Source: Candidatus Peribacteria bacterium (GTDB taxonomy: Bacteria; Patescibacteria; JAEDAM01; Absconditabacterales; Absconditicoccaceae). From it: 64,000 nt of DNA. Shown here one piece after another: positions 21,793 to 33,552 of this stretch. The notes beneath the pieces were generated by a model. That model did not search any database. It saw nothing but the letters and a program-made list of their open reading frames with translations, and was not told the origin of the DNA. A program made the translations under genes and the position numbers. Every line of letters starts with the position of its first letter. Positions within the stretch are counted from its first letter, which is position 1. The DNA lies in the NCBI GenBank assembly GCA_031261265.1, contig JAISKI010000004.1, positions 1-64,000 on the forward strand, given 5' to 3'.

Positions 21793-22617
21793 ATGACTGA
21801 AAATGTTATACAACTCTTTGAAAACGAAAAAATCAGAACTTTATGGGACGAAAATACTGAGAAATGGTATTTTTCTATAGTTGATGTAATCTGAGTATTA
21901 ACTGATAGTTCTAATCCTAGAAAATACCGGAGTGTTCTAAAAACTAGGTTAAAAGCTGAATGAAGTGAGTTGGCTACAAATTGTAGTCAACTGAAAATGC
22001 TCTCTGCTGACGGGAAATATTATCTTACCGATGTTGCAGATGTGAAACAGCTTTTTAGACTTATTCAATCTATTCCTAGCCCCAAAGCAGAGCCCTTCAA
22101 ACTTTGGATAGCAGAAGTAGCCAAAAATCGTGTAGAGCAAATGCAAGACCCAGAACTCTCTATCAAACAAGCAATGTTGGACTATAAAAGACAAGGCTAT
22201 TCAGAAAATTGGATAAATCAAAGACTAAAGAGTATAGAAGTCAGAAAAGAATTAACCGATGAATGGGAAGCAAAATGAGTAAAACAAGGGCAAGAGTTTG
22301 CTATTTTGACAGATATCATTACTCTAAATTGGTCGTGAATGAGCGTGAAAGAATATAAGAAGTTAAAAAATCTGAAAAAAGAGAATTTGAGAGATAATAT
22401 GACAAATTTAGAGCTTACTTTAAATACCCTTGCAGAAGCTACCACTACTGAACTTTCAAAGGAAAGAAATCCGAAAGATTTTGATGGGAACAAAAAAGTA
22501 GCAAAAGAATGAGGAAAAGTAGCAGGAAATGCAAGGAAAGAGATAGAAGCAAAACTTTGAAGAAAGATTACTTCCCCATTGAATGCAAAAGAAATAAGAA
22601 GATTAGGAAGTAAGTAG
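21793..22617 (+). CDS. BRO-family (Bro-N) antirepressor-like protein
   Basis: A 274-residue protein with an N-terminal Bro-N DNA-binding domain (residues 1-110, WYFSIVDVIGVLTDS, LTDVADVKQLFRLIQSI) and the C-terminal region seen in many phage and plasmid homologues (ENLRDNMT, NARKEIE). Six UGA codons all fall where the widespread standard-code homologues have Gly as I recall them (DVIGVL, KAEGSE, AKGVKQ, WSGMSV, KEGGK, LGRK). The family is spread by horizontal transfer, so its UGA content shows that the gene has been resident long enough to adapt, or came from another recoded genome. It probably regulates mobile-element genes; targets are unknown. Confidence 0.85.
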
Positions 22618-22641
22618 TATCACTTTTTACATACTTTATAC

Positions 22642-22669
22642 TTGACTTTTTATTATAAATGATTATACT
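22642..22669 (+). promoter_or_regulatory. promoter of the methyltransferase gene
   Basis: TTGACT (22642-22647) and TATACT (22664-22669) are 16 bases apart, about 42 bases before the ATG. Confidence 0.6.
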
Positions 22670-22711
22670 GAGGTATATATAAATTTTGATTTTATACTTC
22701 TTTTTTTTACT

Positions 22712-23566
22712 ATGGATCTTAGAAACATTCCCTTCTTGGATGATTTCTTGCGTAAACAACGCCAGAAAGCGAGGGATAAAGAAATGCTAGAAAATAAGAA
22801 AAAACTTCGAGAAACCTTAGGTTTAGATCCTATGGATTTTGATCGTTTGAATGGGTATATATCAAAATCAAACGTTGCCAGAAACTCACTGCTTGATCAC
22901 TCTCTTCTCGACCCCTGTATTTTCGGAGAAGATAGAGAAAGGCGTTGGTCTAATTATAGTTACATCCGTGAGCTTGAGGAAATATTGGATCGTAAACAAA
23001 AGGGAGAGACACTTTCTAATACTGACTATCGTAGATTATTATCGGATAAATTTAGGCAGGCTTCTACCCTTAGGACGTTAGCTAATGAGATGATACCTCC
23101 AAGCGATGGACGGGCATATATAGACTCTGAAAGGGAATTTGGAGAGGTCCTATCAGATATTATGCGACAAGGAAATATTAGTCAGAAGTCATTTATAGAT
23201 GTGGGATGTGGAGTTCCAATATTCTCTGATTTTATGAAAGATTTAGGGTGTAAGGAGGTGCATGGACTAGAATATAATAGTAATTTAGTTAAAATGGTAC
23301 AACCCTATTATCCTGACGTAAATATTCATACAGGAGATATGAGGGAATATCAGGAGTATGGAAAGTATGATATTTTATATATGTATCATCCCCTGAAGAG
23401 TGGGATGAACGAAGCATTACTTTCTATTATAGATCAAATGAAACCTGGTGCCGTATTATATTTCGTAGATGCTAATAGATATTTTAGTAATTTTCTCAAG
23501 ATCCATAATTTTAAGAAACTTAATAATGATGTTGTAGATAGCAATATATATAAATTTATCAAATAA
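22712..23566 (+). CDS. class I SAM-dependent methyltransferase
   Basis: A 284-residue protein. Residues 1-150 are a helical, charged domain without a known match. The C-terminal half is a Rossmann methyltransferase: motif I FIDVGCGVPIFSDF (about 162-175), the acidic motif II Glu in GLEYNSN, GDMREY as motif III, and DILYMYHPL as motif IV. The target is unknown. It has no in-frame UGA, unlike the antirepressor gene beside it, and sits within the 21-bp repeats, so it is probably mobile cargo. Confidence 0.7.
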   Translation: MDLRNIPFLDDFLRKQRQKARDKEMLENKKKLRETLGLDPMDFDRLNGYISKSNVARNSLLDHSLLDPCIFGEDRERRWSNYSYIRELEEILDRKQKGETLSNTDYRRLLSDKFRQASTLRTLANEMIPPSDGRAYIDSEREFGEVLSDIMRQGNISQKSFIDVGCGVPIFSDFMKDLGCKEVHGLEYNSNLVKMVQPYYPDVNIHTGDMREYQEYGKYDILYMYHPLKSGMNEALLSIIDQMKPGAVLYFVDANRYFSNFLKIHNFKKLNNDVVDSNIYKFIK

Positions 23567-23605
23567 AAAAGTAGGGGATATTATGAAGGAGGGGAATCTT
23601 AGAGG

Positions 23606-23626
23606 GAGTTAGTCCTTGTTTTTTGA
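23606..23626. repeat. 21-bp direct repeat, right copy
   Basis: Identical to 21639-21659; it marks the right edge of the 2-kb inserted module, 50 bases before the lepA fragment. Confidence 0.7.
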
Positions 23627-23675
23627 GTCAGCTTTCTTATAGTGGTTGGTGTTTTATTCTTCCTTTTTTTTAAGA

Positions 23676-24251
23676 ATGTCGATTCGCAACTTTTGTATTA
23701 TCGCCCACATTGATCATGGAAAATCAACCCTTGCTGATAGAATGCTGGAAATTACCGGCACGGTTCGCAAGCTTGATCATAATCAGGTCTTGGATCGTAT
23801 GGATATCGAGCAAGAACGCTGAATCACCATTAAACTGACTCCCGCTAGAATGCAACGAAAAGGATATGAATTAAATCTGATTGATACCCCAGGGCATGTG
23901 GATTTCCAGTATGAGGTTTCACGTTCCTTGGCTGCGGTGGAGGGGGCGATTCTCCTGATTGATGCTTCTCAAGGGATTCAGGCTCAGACGTTGTCGACTC
24001 TTTATCAGGCCATTGACCAAGGATTGGAGATTATCCCTGTTTTGAATAAAATTGATCTACCTGCAGCAAATCCCGATAGAGTAGCGACGGAGATAGAGCA
24101 TGTTATCTGACTCCCAAGGGAGGAAATTATTTGTGTGTCGGGGAAGACAGGAGAGAATGTAGATCGTGTGTTAGATGCTATTATTGAGCGTATTCCTAGC
24201 CCAGAAGAGCATAAAAGACTGAATCCTAAAAAATTTCAGGTGCAGGAGTAG
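23676..24251 (+). pseudogene. lepA: truncated LepA (EF-4) GTPase domain
   Basis: This 191-residue protein has an intact translational GTPase domain: P-loop AHIDHGKST, switch I QERGITIK (the invariant Gly is a UGA codon), [14 protein letters not shown] and the SGKTGENV region. It ends with TAG just after the IERIP junction where full LepA (about 600 residues) goes on to domains II, III, IV and the C-terminal domain. No LepA-like sequence follows before the next gene. A second UGA is read as Gly at 24108. It is either a decaying remnant or a free GTPase fragment. The gene was probably cut when the adjacent 2-kb module inserted or by a later deletion. Confidence 0.75.
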
Positions 24252-24349
24252 GATGTCTTTAGTTGCATGCTTTATCAAAATCTATTGATTTTCCTTATTA
24301 GGTATTTAAAGTTAAAGAAAATAAATATTAATTCAAAAAAAATAAAAAT

Positions 24350-24565
24350 ATGGAAAAAGCATTAGAAAAATTCATGCATATGAACGAAGAAGAAGCTGAA
24401 AAATTTGCAAAGGCAAACGGATTTGAAACGTTTTGTAAAATGAAACCTCTCGAGGAACGTATTCCTCTTGAGGACATAATAAATTTTCAGCAGGAAATGT
24501 ACAAAAACTACAAGGAAGAACGAAGAGTCTCCGAGGAAGTTTTAAACCAGAGGTATACCTTTTAA
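24350..24565 (+). CDS. small charged protein, unknown
   Basis: A 71-residue helical protein rich in Glu and Lys, with no signal or membrane segment and no in-frame UGA. The start is preceded by an A-rich stretch without a Shine-Dalgarno sequence. A strong terminator follows 22 bases after the stop, which supports a real short transcript. Function unknown. Confidence 0.5.
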   Translation: MEKALEKFMHMNEEEAEKFAKANGFETFCKMKPLEERIPLEDIINFQQEMYKNYKEERRVSEEVLNQRYTF

Positions 24566-24587
24566 ACCTCCACCGTATTTTGAAGAA

Positions 24588-24628
24588 CCCCGTTATTAGC
24601 GTATCTGCTTGAATGACGGGGATTTTTT
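24588..24628 (+). terminator. rho-independent terminator
   Basis: A 10-bp stem CCCCGTTATT/AATGACGGGG (24588-24597 with 24612-24621) is followed by six T. It ends the 24350 gene and is convergent with mnmA. Confidence 0.85.
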
Positions 24629-24633
24629 CTTCT

Positions 24634-25854
<1,221 letters not shown>

Positions 25855-25898
25855 AGCGGGAGTATAGCTATTTCTCTGAAAAAAACAATATCCATTTT

Positions 25899-27713
25899 TT
25901 ATTTTTTCCCAATCTCGATTCTCATTTTATTGAGTTCCATTTTTTCTTCATTGTTGAGATGGGGGCTTTTGCTTCCCATTTTGAAATAATCCTGAATACT
26001 CGGAGCGATCACTCTTTGGATGATGGCCTTTTTGGTGTCTTGCTCTCCGACTTCACCCAATTCTTTTTCTCGCCAGAGCTGGAGTTCTTCTATTTCTGCT
26101 TTTTCTTCTGTTTTCAGTTCTCCTTTAAAGACTCTTGCGAGATAGCTTTCGGGTAAGGCTACTGCGATTTTCATGGAAAAGGAGGTGAGGGACTGGAGAA
26201 AATCCTCTGGGTTCGCTTCGCTCGGACAAGGTAAATTTTCGTTGCTCGGACAAGGACGAGCCTTGTCCCTACAATTGTTTTCAAATATTTTTCCCAAAAA
26301 TTCCTGATAAAAAAGCGAGGCAAATAATAATTCTCTACTAGGCTGATAACGCTCGGGAGTATTCAATTCTTCTTGTCTGGCTTGCTGTTTGATGATAAAA
26401 TTTCCAGCTCCTGATTTATATTTTTGTAATTGTACTTCTACGATGGAGGGAGCAAAACCGAGTTTGTCTGCTAGTAATTTTTTATAATCTTCCTGGATCA
26501 TCACATCATTCACCGAAATGATCAGTTCAAACATTGCGTTGATTAGCTTTTGTTTGTCGATGGGAGAATTCATATCGCTATTGATTCTCAGTCTTTCGAA
26601 CATGGCGATAAATCCATCTTTTGCGTCTGCTATGATCGTCTCAAAAATCTGTTTTCCATCTTCGAGATTAGCGATATCATCGACATCTTTCCATCCTGCT
26701 GGGATTTCTCCAATCTTTGGGAAAATGTCTTGTTGATAACAGAGTTTTAGAGCTCTAAAGGTTGCTTGTTGTCCAGCTTTATCATTATCAAAGAGAAAAT
26801 AGAGATTTTCGGTGTGCCTCTTGATGATTTTGATATGTTCTTCCGTCAAGCTGGTCCCGCTGGTAGCGATTCCTATGGGAAAGCCGAGTCTATTCATCCC
26901 GATAACATCCATTTGTCCTTCCACTACAATCAGCTTTTGAAAGCTGTTTAAATGAGCTTTTGCGTGAGAAAGTCCGTAGAGAATCTTGGATTTATTGAAG
27001 GCTTTATGCTCGGCACTATTGAGATATTTCGGCTGATCTTCAGGATTCACGACTCTGGCGGTAAATCCGACTACGTTTTTCATCAGATCATAAATTGGGA
27101 AAGTAATTCTATTTCTGAAAAATGCGTACACTTCTGGACTATTTGCACTTCTTTTTGCTAAGCTTGCTTGCACGAGGTCATCATCAGTAAATCCCTTACT
27201 TCTCAGATATTGGAGCAGTTCAAACGATTTATCTGGAGCATATCAGATTCAAAAGTCTGAGATAATTTCTTCGCTCAGCTTTCTTTTTTCTTTGAGATAA
27301 CTCATCGCTTCTGGAGATTTTGCTAAACTTTCCACAAAAAATTCTTGGGCAAGTTTGTGCATTCTCTTCATTTTTTCTTTTTCGTCCTGGTTATATTGTT
27401 GGTAGGCGGTAGAAGTTTGGTACTGAGAAATATCTATTCTCTCTTTTTCTGCAAGGAGTTTTACTGCGTCTCGAAAGTCAACTTTTTCTATTTCTTGGAT
27501 AAAGCTGAAAACATTTCCTCCGACTCCACAGCCGAAACACTTAAAAATCTGTTTTTGAGGGGAAACGACAAAGGAGGGAGTTTTTTCGTGATGAAAAGGA
27601 CAACAACCTGAAAAATTCACCCCAGCACGTTTGAGCGGGACATATTTGCTCACGACATCTACGATATCGAGGCGGGAAATGAGTTCATCTACGAGTGAAT
27701 TATCTTTTGCCAT
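25899..27713 (-). CDS. dnaG: DNA primase
   Basis: DnaG makes RNA primers at the replication fork. The 604-residue protein has a CHC2 zinc finger (CCPFHHEKTPSF and CFGCGVGGN, about residues 38-65), the RNA polymerase core with GYAPD, the Toprim motifs VVEGQMDV (about 258) and FDNDKAG, and a helical C-terminal region for helicase binding. Two UGA codons (27249 and 27243) encode both glycines of the conserved GIGYAPD stretch. An in-frame repeat insert (26211-26275) adds CRDKARPCPSNENLPCPS before the C-terminal domain. The start at 27713 gives the usual N-terminus; the reading frame is open further upstream but without family similarity. Confidence 0.93.
26211..26275. repeat. interspersed repeat inside dnaG
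   Basis: Two GCTCGGACAAGG units and a GGACGAGCC segment ending in CCCTACAAT. The CCCTACA end is shared with insert 3 of mnmA. It is read in frame in DnaG, between the core and the helicase-binding domain. Confidence 0.6.
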
Positions 27714-27832
27714 AGTGTTAGCATATGGATTCTGGGAAAGGTTGCAAGGGAGAGATATTTCCATTTTTTCTCCTTGCATTTGGCATTTTTTTGGATATAC
27801 TAACACTCCATTTATATTGCAAAGGGTAGACG

Positions 27833-28096
27833 ATGACCAATACCATTAGAATCGATATTAAAGAACATAATGATTTCACTCATCCTTATTTTCTCGCCAC
27901 AAGTCCTGATGTAGATTGACTTTTGGTAGAAGGAAGGTCTGTCGAAGAAATTTTGGAATTAGTTCCAATAGTACTTAACGATCTTTTGATGGCAACTAAG
28001 GAAAGATTAGAAAAAAAGACATTCACTCTCTTTAATTCTGATAGTCTGGTCCTAAAATATGATTATGAGAAATGTTTTAATCTTCAGATAGCATAA
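27833..28096 (+). CDS. hicB: HicB-like antitoxin
   Basis: An 87-residue protein with the HicB fold: a short strand-rich N-terminus ending in FLATSPDVDGLLVEG and the helix EEILELVPIVLNDLL. One UGA is read as Gly. It overlaps no gene and is followed after one base by the HicA-like toxin. The antitoxin-first order is less common than hicA-hicB. It is expected to bind and neutralise HicA and repress its own promoter. The family match is moderate, and much helped by the neighbour. Confidence 0.7.
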
Positions 28097-28097
28097 T

Positions 28098-28349
28098 ATG
28101 TGAGTATGGAACTGGGAATATACAGAAATAGTAAAGCTATTGAAGGCATATGACTGTTATTTGGATAGAGATTCATGATGATCTCATGAAGTACGATATA
28201 GTCCACATTCAGACAAGGATTTTACGGTAGTAAGACCTCACGGATGAGATAGAGTTTCAGCTGATTGAACATTTCTATGAATGATAGAAAAAGCAGGAAT
28301 TAGTAAGGACCAGGCAAAAGAATTTAGAAATAATAGATTTAAAAAATAA
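28098..28349 (+). CDS. hicA: HicA-like mRNA interferase toxin, UGA-rich
   Basis: An 83-residue protein with the HicA (YcfA) double-stranded-RNA-binding-like fold. It has the N-terminal helix TEIVKLLKAYDCYLDR, the active-site loop GGSHEVRY with the catalytic His, a PHGG strand and the C-terminal helix AGISKDQAKEF. Six of eight Gly codons are UGA, including codon 2 and both glycines of the catalytic GGSH, so the gene is invisible under the standard code. It pairs with hicB, one base upstream. HicA toxins cut mRNA during translation. Confidence 0.8.
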
Positions 28350-28367
28350 ACTTGCATATTGAAAATT

Positions 28368-28394
28368 TTCTCTCCGAAAGGAGAGAATTTTTTT
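28368..28394 (+). terminator. hicBA terminator
   Basis: An 8-bp stem TTCTCTCC/GGAGAGAA with a GAAA tetraloop, followed by seven T, 19 bases after the hicA stop. Confidence 0.85.
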
Positions 28395-28550
28395 CTAAAA
28401 AAATCTGAATTACAAATCTTTTTCACAGAAAAAAAATTTCATCAAAAACCCAAAAAATAGAGTAATGCTAGTTTACAACTGATATATATATCACATTTAA
28501 GCTTGATTTAACGTAGGAAAAAATTATAAATACATCATAAATGATATTCA

Positions 28551-28603
28551 CTGTCAACAGCTTCTACCTAGAGACGGAAATCTAGTTGGAAGAGACTGGA
28601 CAG
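28551..28603 (+). promoter_or_regulatory. stable leader hairpin before a surface protein gene
   Basis: CTGTC and GACAG close a structure whose inner stem pairs 28561-28572 with 28581-28592 (11 of 12 pairs, one T-G). It lies 36 bases before the ATG at 28639, in a gene-free stretch of 290 bases. It could protect the mRNA 5' end or control translation. The rest of the stretch (28395-28550) is AT-rich without clear signals. Confidence 0.45.
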
Positions 28604-28638
28604 CGATATTGTTCTTTTTATTCTTTTTTCTTACTATT

Positions 28639-30924
28639 ATGAAAAAAAACCTTTTATTGGCAGGTATGCTGATCCTAGCTGGATTCATCCTTGTGCCAAA
28701 TTTCTCTGAGGCGTCAACGTATGATGCAGATACCAACACCATACATGCAACTCCTTATAGTGGAAACTATACTGATCATTGAAATGAATTTACAATTTCT
28801 TCTGGAACTTATAACTTTGATCATGGTGAATGATACAAATTTATATCAGACTCAACAGCTACAGGGATAATTATTTCTGGGACAATTGAACAAATTTCTG
28901 GTACATTATGAAGTCTCATGAATTATATTAACCTTTATTCTGGTTGAGATGAATCAACATACGGAGTAAATGCACTTACAGGTAAATTAGCAGCAGTTGA
29001 GACTTTCACTCTATCAATTCAAGACGATGCAAGTGATGATGAAATAGAAGCGATTTTGAATCTATTTTATGGGTTAGTTAATCTTGTTGAGAATAATAAC
29101 AATCCTCTCATCACAAATAATTGAAACTGTAATGTATCTACTGAAGCACAATTGACAGGTGCGATAGCTAGTCCTCTCTGTACGGAGATAATCTTACAAA
29201 ATGATATTACATTAACATCAACTCTTGAAATTGATTTACCAGTTATGATTAATGGTGGTAATCACATAATTGGAGTACCTTTCATCAAAGGTGATAATGC
29301 ACCAAGAGGAATTACTATTACTAACAATGTTACCCTTAAAAACCTGACTGTTAATGGCCCCGAGGGTGAAATAAGCGGTGTGCAAGGTGGTCACGCCATT
29401 TATATTACTAGTGGTACTGTAAGCATTGACACTGTCACTGTTAAAAACTTCCAAAAAGGAGGTATCTATATTAATGGAGATTTTGCAGATGCAACAATCA
29501 CTAATTCAACTGTGATTGGAGCAGGTACGACTAATGTAATCGCACAAAATGGTATTGTGGTAATAAATGGTACAGGAGACGTTTCAAATACTACTCTTTC
29601 AGGTTTTGATTATATCTGAAATGATATATGGTATAAAGGTGCAACTGCTATTATGAATGCTGGTGGAGCATTAACAGCCAGCAACAATACAATATTAAAT
29701 GTTAATGTATATTATGACATCTCTGACGATGATACAGTGACTGGTACAACAGGATTGGTTCCTATCTCTTATACGGGTGGTAAATATTTTGTATCTCCAG
29801 CTATACCTACCCGATGAACTCCATTCTTAGTGACCAATGAAACTACTTATAACACATTACCTGCAACCTACTTAGCATCCTATCCACGAAATACACGAAG
29901 TGGGTCTCTTACTAGTGGAACAGAAGCTGATGACCTTCCTTGGGTAGCTTTCCCTTATGCAGTAGGGACAGACAATACTGCATTACGAATAACCTGAATA
30001 ACTATTGCATGACCTAATGGATTAACCTATACATTCACCCCTTCTACTGAACTTGTAAAACGAATTGGAGACTATGCTTTTATGGTTGGACTTAATGAAT
30101 TTACAGGAACAACAGGATTCACTGTAGACACTATCCCTGTGGGAAAATATACGATTACTCTCTCTGCGAATGGAACTACTTATACAACAACACTTGCTAA
30201 CGGAGTATGTTCTAATACTTACAGTAACTATCCAACCTGTTGACCAGTTGGTGGAGGTAATTGAGGAGGAAGTTCAGTATCTAAAGACATTTGTCCAAAC
30301 GGTGATAACTCAGGAAGCTATTATGACGGAACCTGTGGTACAACCACTTCTACAGGAGAAAACGCAGATACTGAAACGGTTCTCCCAGGAGAAGTAGAAG
30401 ATACTACTCCTACTTCAGCACCTACAGATGAACTTAGTGCAGCATACGCTTACGCTTACGAGAATGGTCTCACCACGATGTCTACCATCCAAGCAGCGAG
30501 ATTAAACGATCCTCTCACGAGAGCAGAATTAGCAAAATTGATGTCTCAATATGCTATCAAGGTACTCGGTAAGACTCCTGATACAAGCAAAGATTGTTCA
30601 GCATTCTCCCAGAGTATTGCACACTATGCAACTGATCTCCAGGGATATATGACTACTTCATGCCAACTTGGAATTATGGGAATTCAATCAGATGGGACAC
30701 CACTTTCAGATTTTATGCCTGATAACTATGTAATTAGAGCAGAATTCTGAGCAGTATTTTCTAGACTTCTTCGAGGAAGTGAAAATGAAAGAACAGGAAG
30801 TGCTTGGTACCAAGGTCACTTAAATGCATTAAAAACTGCAGGTATTATCACAGATACGACACCAACTCTTACAGAAATAAGAGGATGGGTATTCTTACAG
30901 TTGTATAGATCAGCAAACAAATAA
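28639..30924 (+). CDS. secreted beta-helix surface protein with SLH-like C-terminus
   Basis: A 761-residue protein with signal peptide MKKNLLLAGMLILAGFILV. The middle (about residues 170-330) has the short Asn/Thr/Val repeats of a right-handed parallel beta-helix (ITNNVTLKNLTV, ITNSTVIGA). A Gly/Ser linker and two Cys pairs follow. The last 160 residues resemble S-layer-homology repeats (NDPLTRAELAKLMSQYA, RAEFGAVFSRLLRG) that would tether it to the wall. About twelve UGA codons are read as Gly, more than in most genes here. It is probably an abundant surface or adhesion protein; the ligand is unknown. Confidence 0.75.
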
Positions 30925-30942
30925 ACTCTATTGATTAGAGAG

Positions 30943-30983
30943 AAAAAAGACCCCACTGAGAGCAATTTCACGGGTCTTTTTTT
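30943..30983 (+). terminator. rho-independent terminator
   Basis: AAAAAAGACCC (30943-30953) pairs with GGGTCTTTTTTT (30972-30983), 18 bases after the surface-protein stop. Confidence 0.85.
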
Positions 30984-31059
30984 ATTGTCAAAAATATATT
31001 GCAATTGAGGAAAATTTCTGTATCATTTCAAAAATAAGTTTTATCTTCCATCCTTCATT

Positions 31060-32058
31060 ATGTCTAAAACTTCTCTTCCGCTTCTTCCAAATTATGAACA
31101 TCTCGTAGCAGAGATTACCGATTTACTAGAACAATGAAGAAATAATGCCTTTTCTTCACTAAATACCATACTCTTGCAAACCTACCGAAAAATTGGGAAA
31201 AGTATTGTGGAATTTGAACAAGGAGGAAAAGCAAAAGCTGAATATGGAAAACAACTTCTCGTCAATCTTTCCAAAATATTAAAAGAGACAGGAAAGGGAT
31301 TTAGCAGAAGTAATTTGCAATATATGAGATTATTTTATCTTCATTTCCCAAAAATGCCAGACGCGTCTGGCAAATTAACACGAAGTCATTATATAGAGAT
31401 TTTAGGACTAGAAGACAGTCTTGCACGCTGATTCTACGAACAACAATGTATCAAGGAAAAATGGTCGGTTAGAGAAATTAAAAGACAAAAAAATGCAATG
31501 CTCTTTGAAAGACTGGCTTTGAGTAAGGATAAAGAAAAAGTGCTCACCCTAGCAAAATCAGGACAAAATATAGAAAAAGCGGAGGACATTTTGAGAGAAC
31601 CTTATATTTTAGAATTTTTGGGAGTACCCGAGAATAGTGCTTACTCAGAAAAAGAATTAGAACAAAAAATTATTGATAATTTACAGCTTTTTCTCTTAGA
31701 ATTTGGAAAAGGGTTTACCTTCGTTAAAAGACAATACCGCATCAGTTTTGATTCTCGTCATTATTATGTAGATTTGGTGTTTTACCATCGTATTTTGAAA
31801 TGTTTTGTGTTGATTGACCTGAAAATTGGAGAGGCTGACCATATGGATATCGGACAAATGAATATGTATCTCAATTATTTCAAAACAGAAGAAAATATGG
31901 AATGAGATAATGACCCCATAGGTATTATTTTATCAGCTGAAAAGAATGACATTAAAATGGAATACGCCTTAGGTGGTATTTCAAATACTTTGTTTGTATC
32001 AAAATATCAACTCTATTTACCAACCAAAGAAGAATTAAAAAACCAGATAAAAGGATAA
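31060..32058 (+). CDS. DUF1016 (YhcG-type) PD-(D/E)XK nuclease
   Basis: A 332-residue protein. The N-terminal helical domain holds TYRKIGKSIVEFEQ, GFSRSNLQYMRLFY and LTRSHYIEIL. The C-terminal nuclease has YYVDLVFYH, FVLIDLKIGE (the D and the ExK-like core) and the family-typical MNMYLNYF. Three UGA codons are read as Gly. YhcG proteins occur with restriction systems and mobile DNA and are thought to process DNA ends; the substrate is not known. No methylase or specificity gene lies beside it. Confidence 0.85.
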
Positions 32059-32067
32059 GATTGTAGA

Positions 32068-33255
32068 CTATTTCCCATAACTCTTTGCAAAGTAGTCAGC
32101 TTTTTCTCCTAATTTCTGTGATGCTACACTAGCACTTCCATGGGAGGCATCCACGATCATCGTATCATTTGCATAGGTTTCCAGATACCAATGCGTAAAA
32201 CTCTCTGCGTAGTCTTCATCAGCATTTTTCATAGCATAGGTACTCACAAAATCCTCACTATTACAATTTTGCTTTTCCCCTGCCCAACAAATCGGAGCAA
32301 ACTCCGCACTTCTAGGATCTTTGAAATAATAAAAGTAATGCCCTAATTCATGGATCAAAATCTGTCTAATATATTTAGTAAAATTCGCACGATAGCTCTC
32401 GGTCTCACAGAGATTGATATTCAGATTGATCTGTTTGAATTTCTTATTGCTTCCATCCGTTTTCTGAGTCATGTGATAACTTCCTTTTGTAGTCCCACAT
32501 CCTTGGACATAATTCACAAAAATTTTTTCGTTCAGCGTTTTTAAATCATTGGCATTCAAAAATCAGAATTCCTTCAAGAGCCCAATCTCTTTTTGAAGTT
32601 GATCCTCCGTACGCTGTCCGATAGCGATTTGGGCGGGAGTCTCCAAATTTTCTGTATCATTCACGAGAGTGAGAAAGCTTTTCTCTGTGGTGACTTCTGG
32701 TGCACTTCCATGGGAATCCTCATTCACAGGGACCACTTTAGTTGTACTTACCTGATTGGCACTACTGACTTTGCTAATAGCATTGCTTATTTTCGTACTA
32801 GTGCTACTTACCGTTTTTGTGGTATCTTCTATTCCTAGATACAGATCCTGAGTCTGTTGGAGGAGAGAGTAAAAGAGATATTTCTGTTTACAAAACACTG
32901 CTTCATCAGGAGAATTGATCGCCAAGAGTAATCCTTTGAGCGAGGCAAATCTTTTACTGAGTTCAGCCTTAGTAGTCTGAGCATTGATTTTTTTCGCTAC
33001 CGATTCTTGCATAGTTCCCGCAAGTGCTTTAGCATTTTTGATAGTCTCCGCATCACATTTCTCTTCCAAAACTGCGTAAATTGTCGGATAGGGAAATCTT
33101 TGCTGGACCTTGACGTTAGTGAGTTTAAGAGCGTTTTCTATCGCGGTTTGAGTATCAATAATGGAGCGTTCAGCTTTTTGACTCGTCGCTCCAGAGATTC
33201 CACCGACCACGAGGATCAGACAACTCATGATAATTCCAGCTTTTTCATACTGCAT
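32068..33255 (-). CDS. secreted zinc metallopeptidase (HExxH type)
   Basis: A 395-residue protein with an N-terminal hydrophobic signal (residues 8-24), a Ser/Thr-rich linker around 150-200, and a C-terminal gluzincin-like peptidase. Its zinc motif is LIHELGHYF, and a downstream DEDYAESFTHWYLE could supply the third ligand. One UGA (32563) is read as Gly at the junction of the two halves. It is convergent with the YhcG gene, 9 bases away. Possible roles are surface-protein processing or attack on a partner cell. The exact family is uncertain. Confidence 0.75.
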
Positions 33256-33408
33256 TCTTATAAAGATTAGAGAATAAATACATGTATATTATAAATAAAA
33301 ATAAATATATGTCAAATATTTGAAGAGATTTTATTGAAAAAGGGAATAATACAAAATCATACTTCTATTATTTTTGCCTTTGAAAAACAATTTGTCCGCT
33401 GGATATAG

Positions 33409-33456
33409 TTTTCCTCCCTGTTAGGGGAAGTGCCCGTAGGGCGGAGGGGTTGTAGA
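33409..33456. repeat. intergenic copy of the palindromic repeat
   Basis: Holds the core GTGCCCGTAGGGCGG, the reverse complement of the core in mnmA insert 2, within the 297-base gap between the metallopeptidase and the giant surface protein. The rest of that gap holds no gene that I can see. Confidence 0.65.
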
Positions 33457-33552
33457 AAATAGATTCCTGCTTGATTTTTTCTTCAAGTTCCCTATACCCT
33501 AAAATGGTAATCCTCTTTGGATCCCTCATTTTGCTTTACTTCATCAGAGCTA

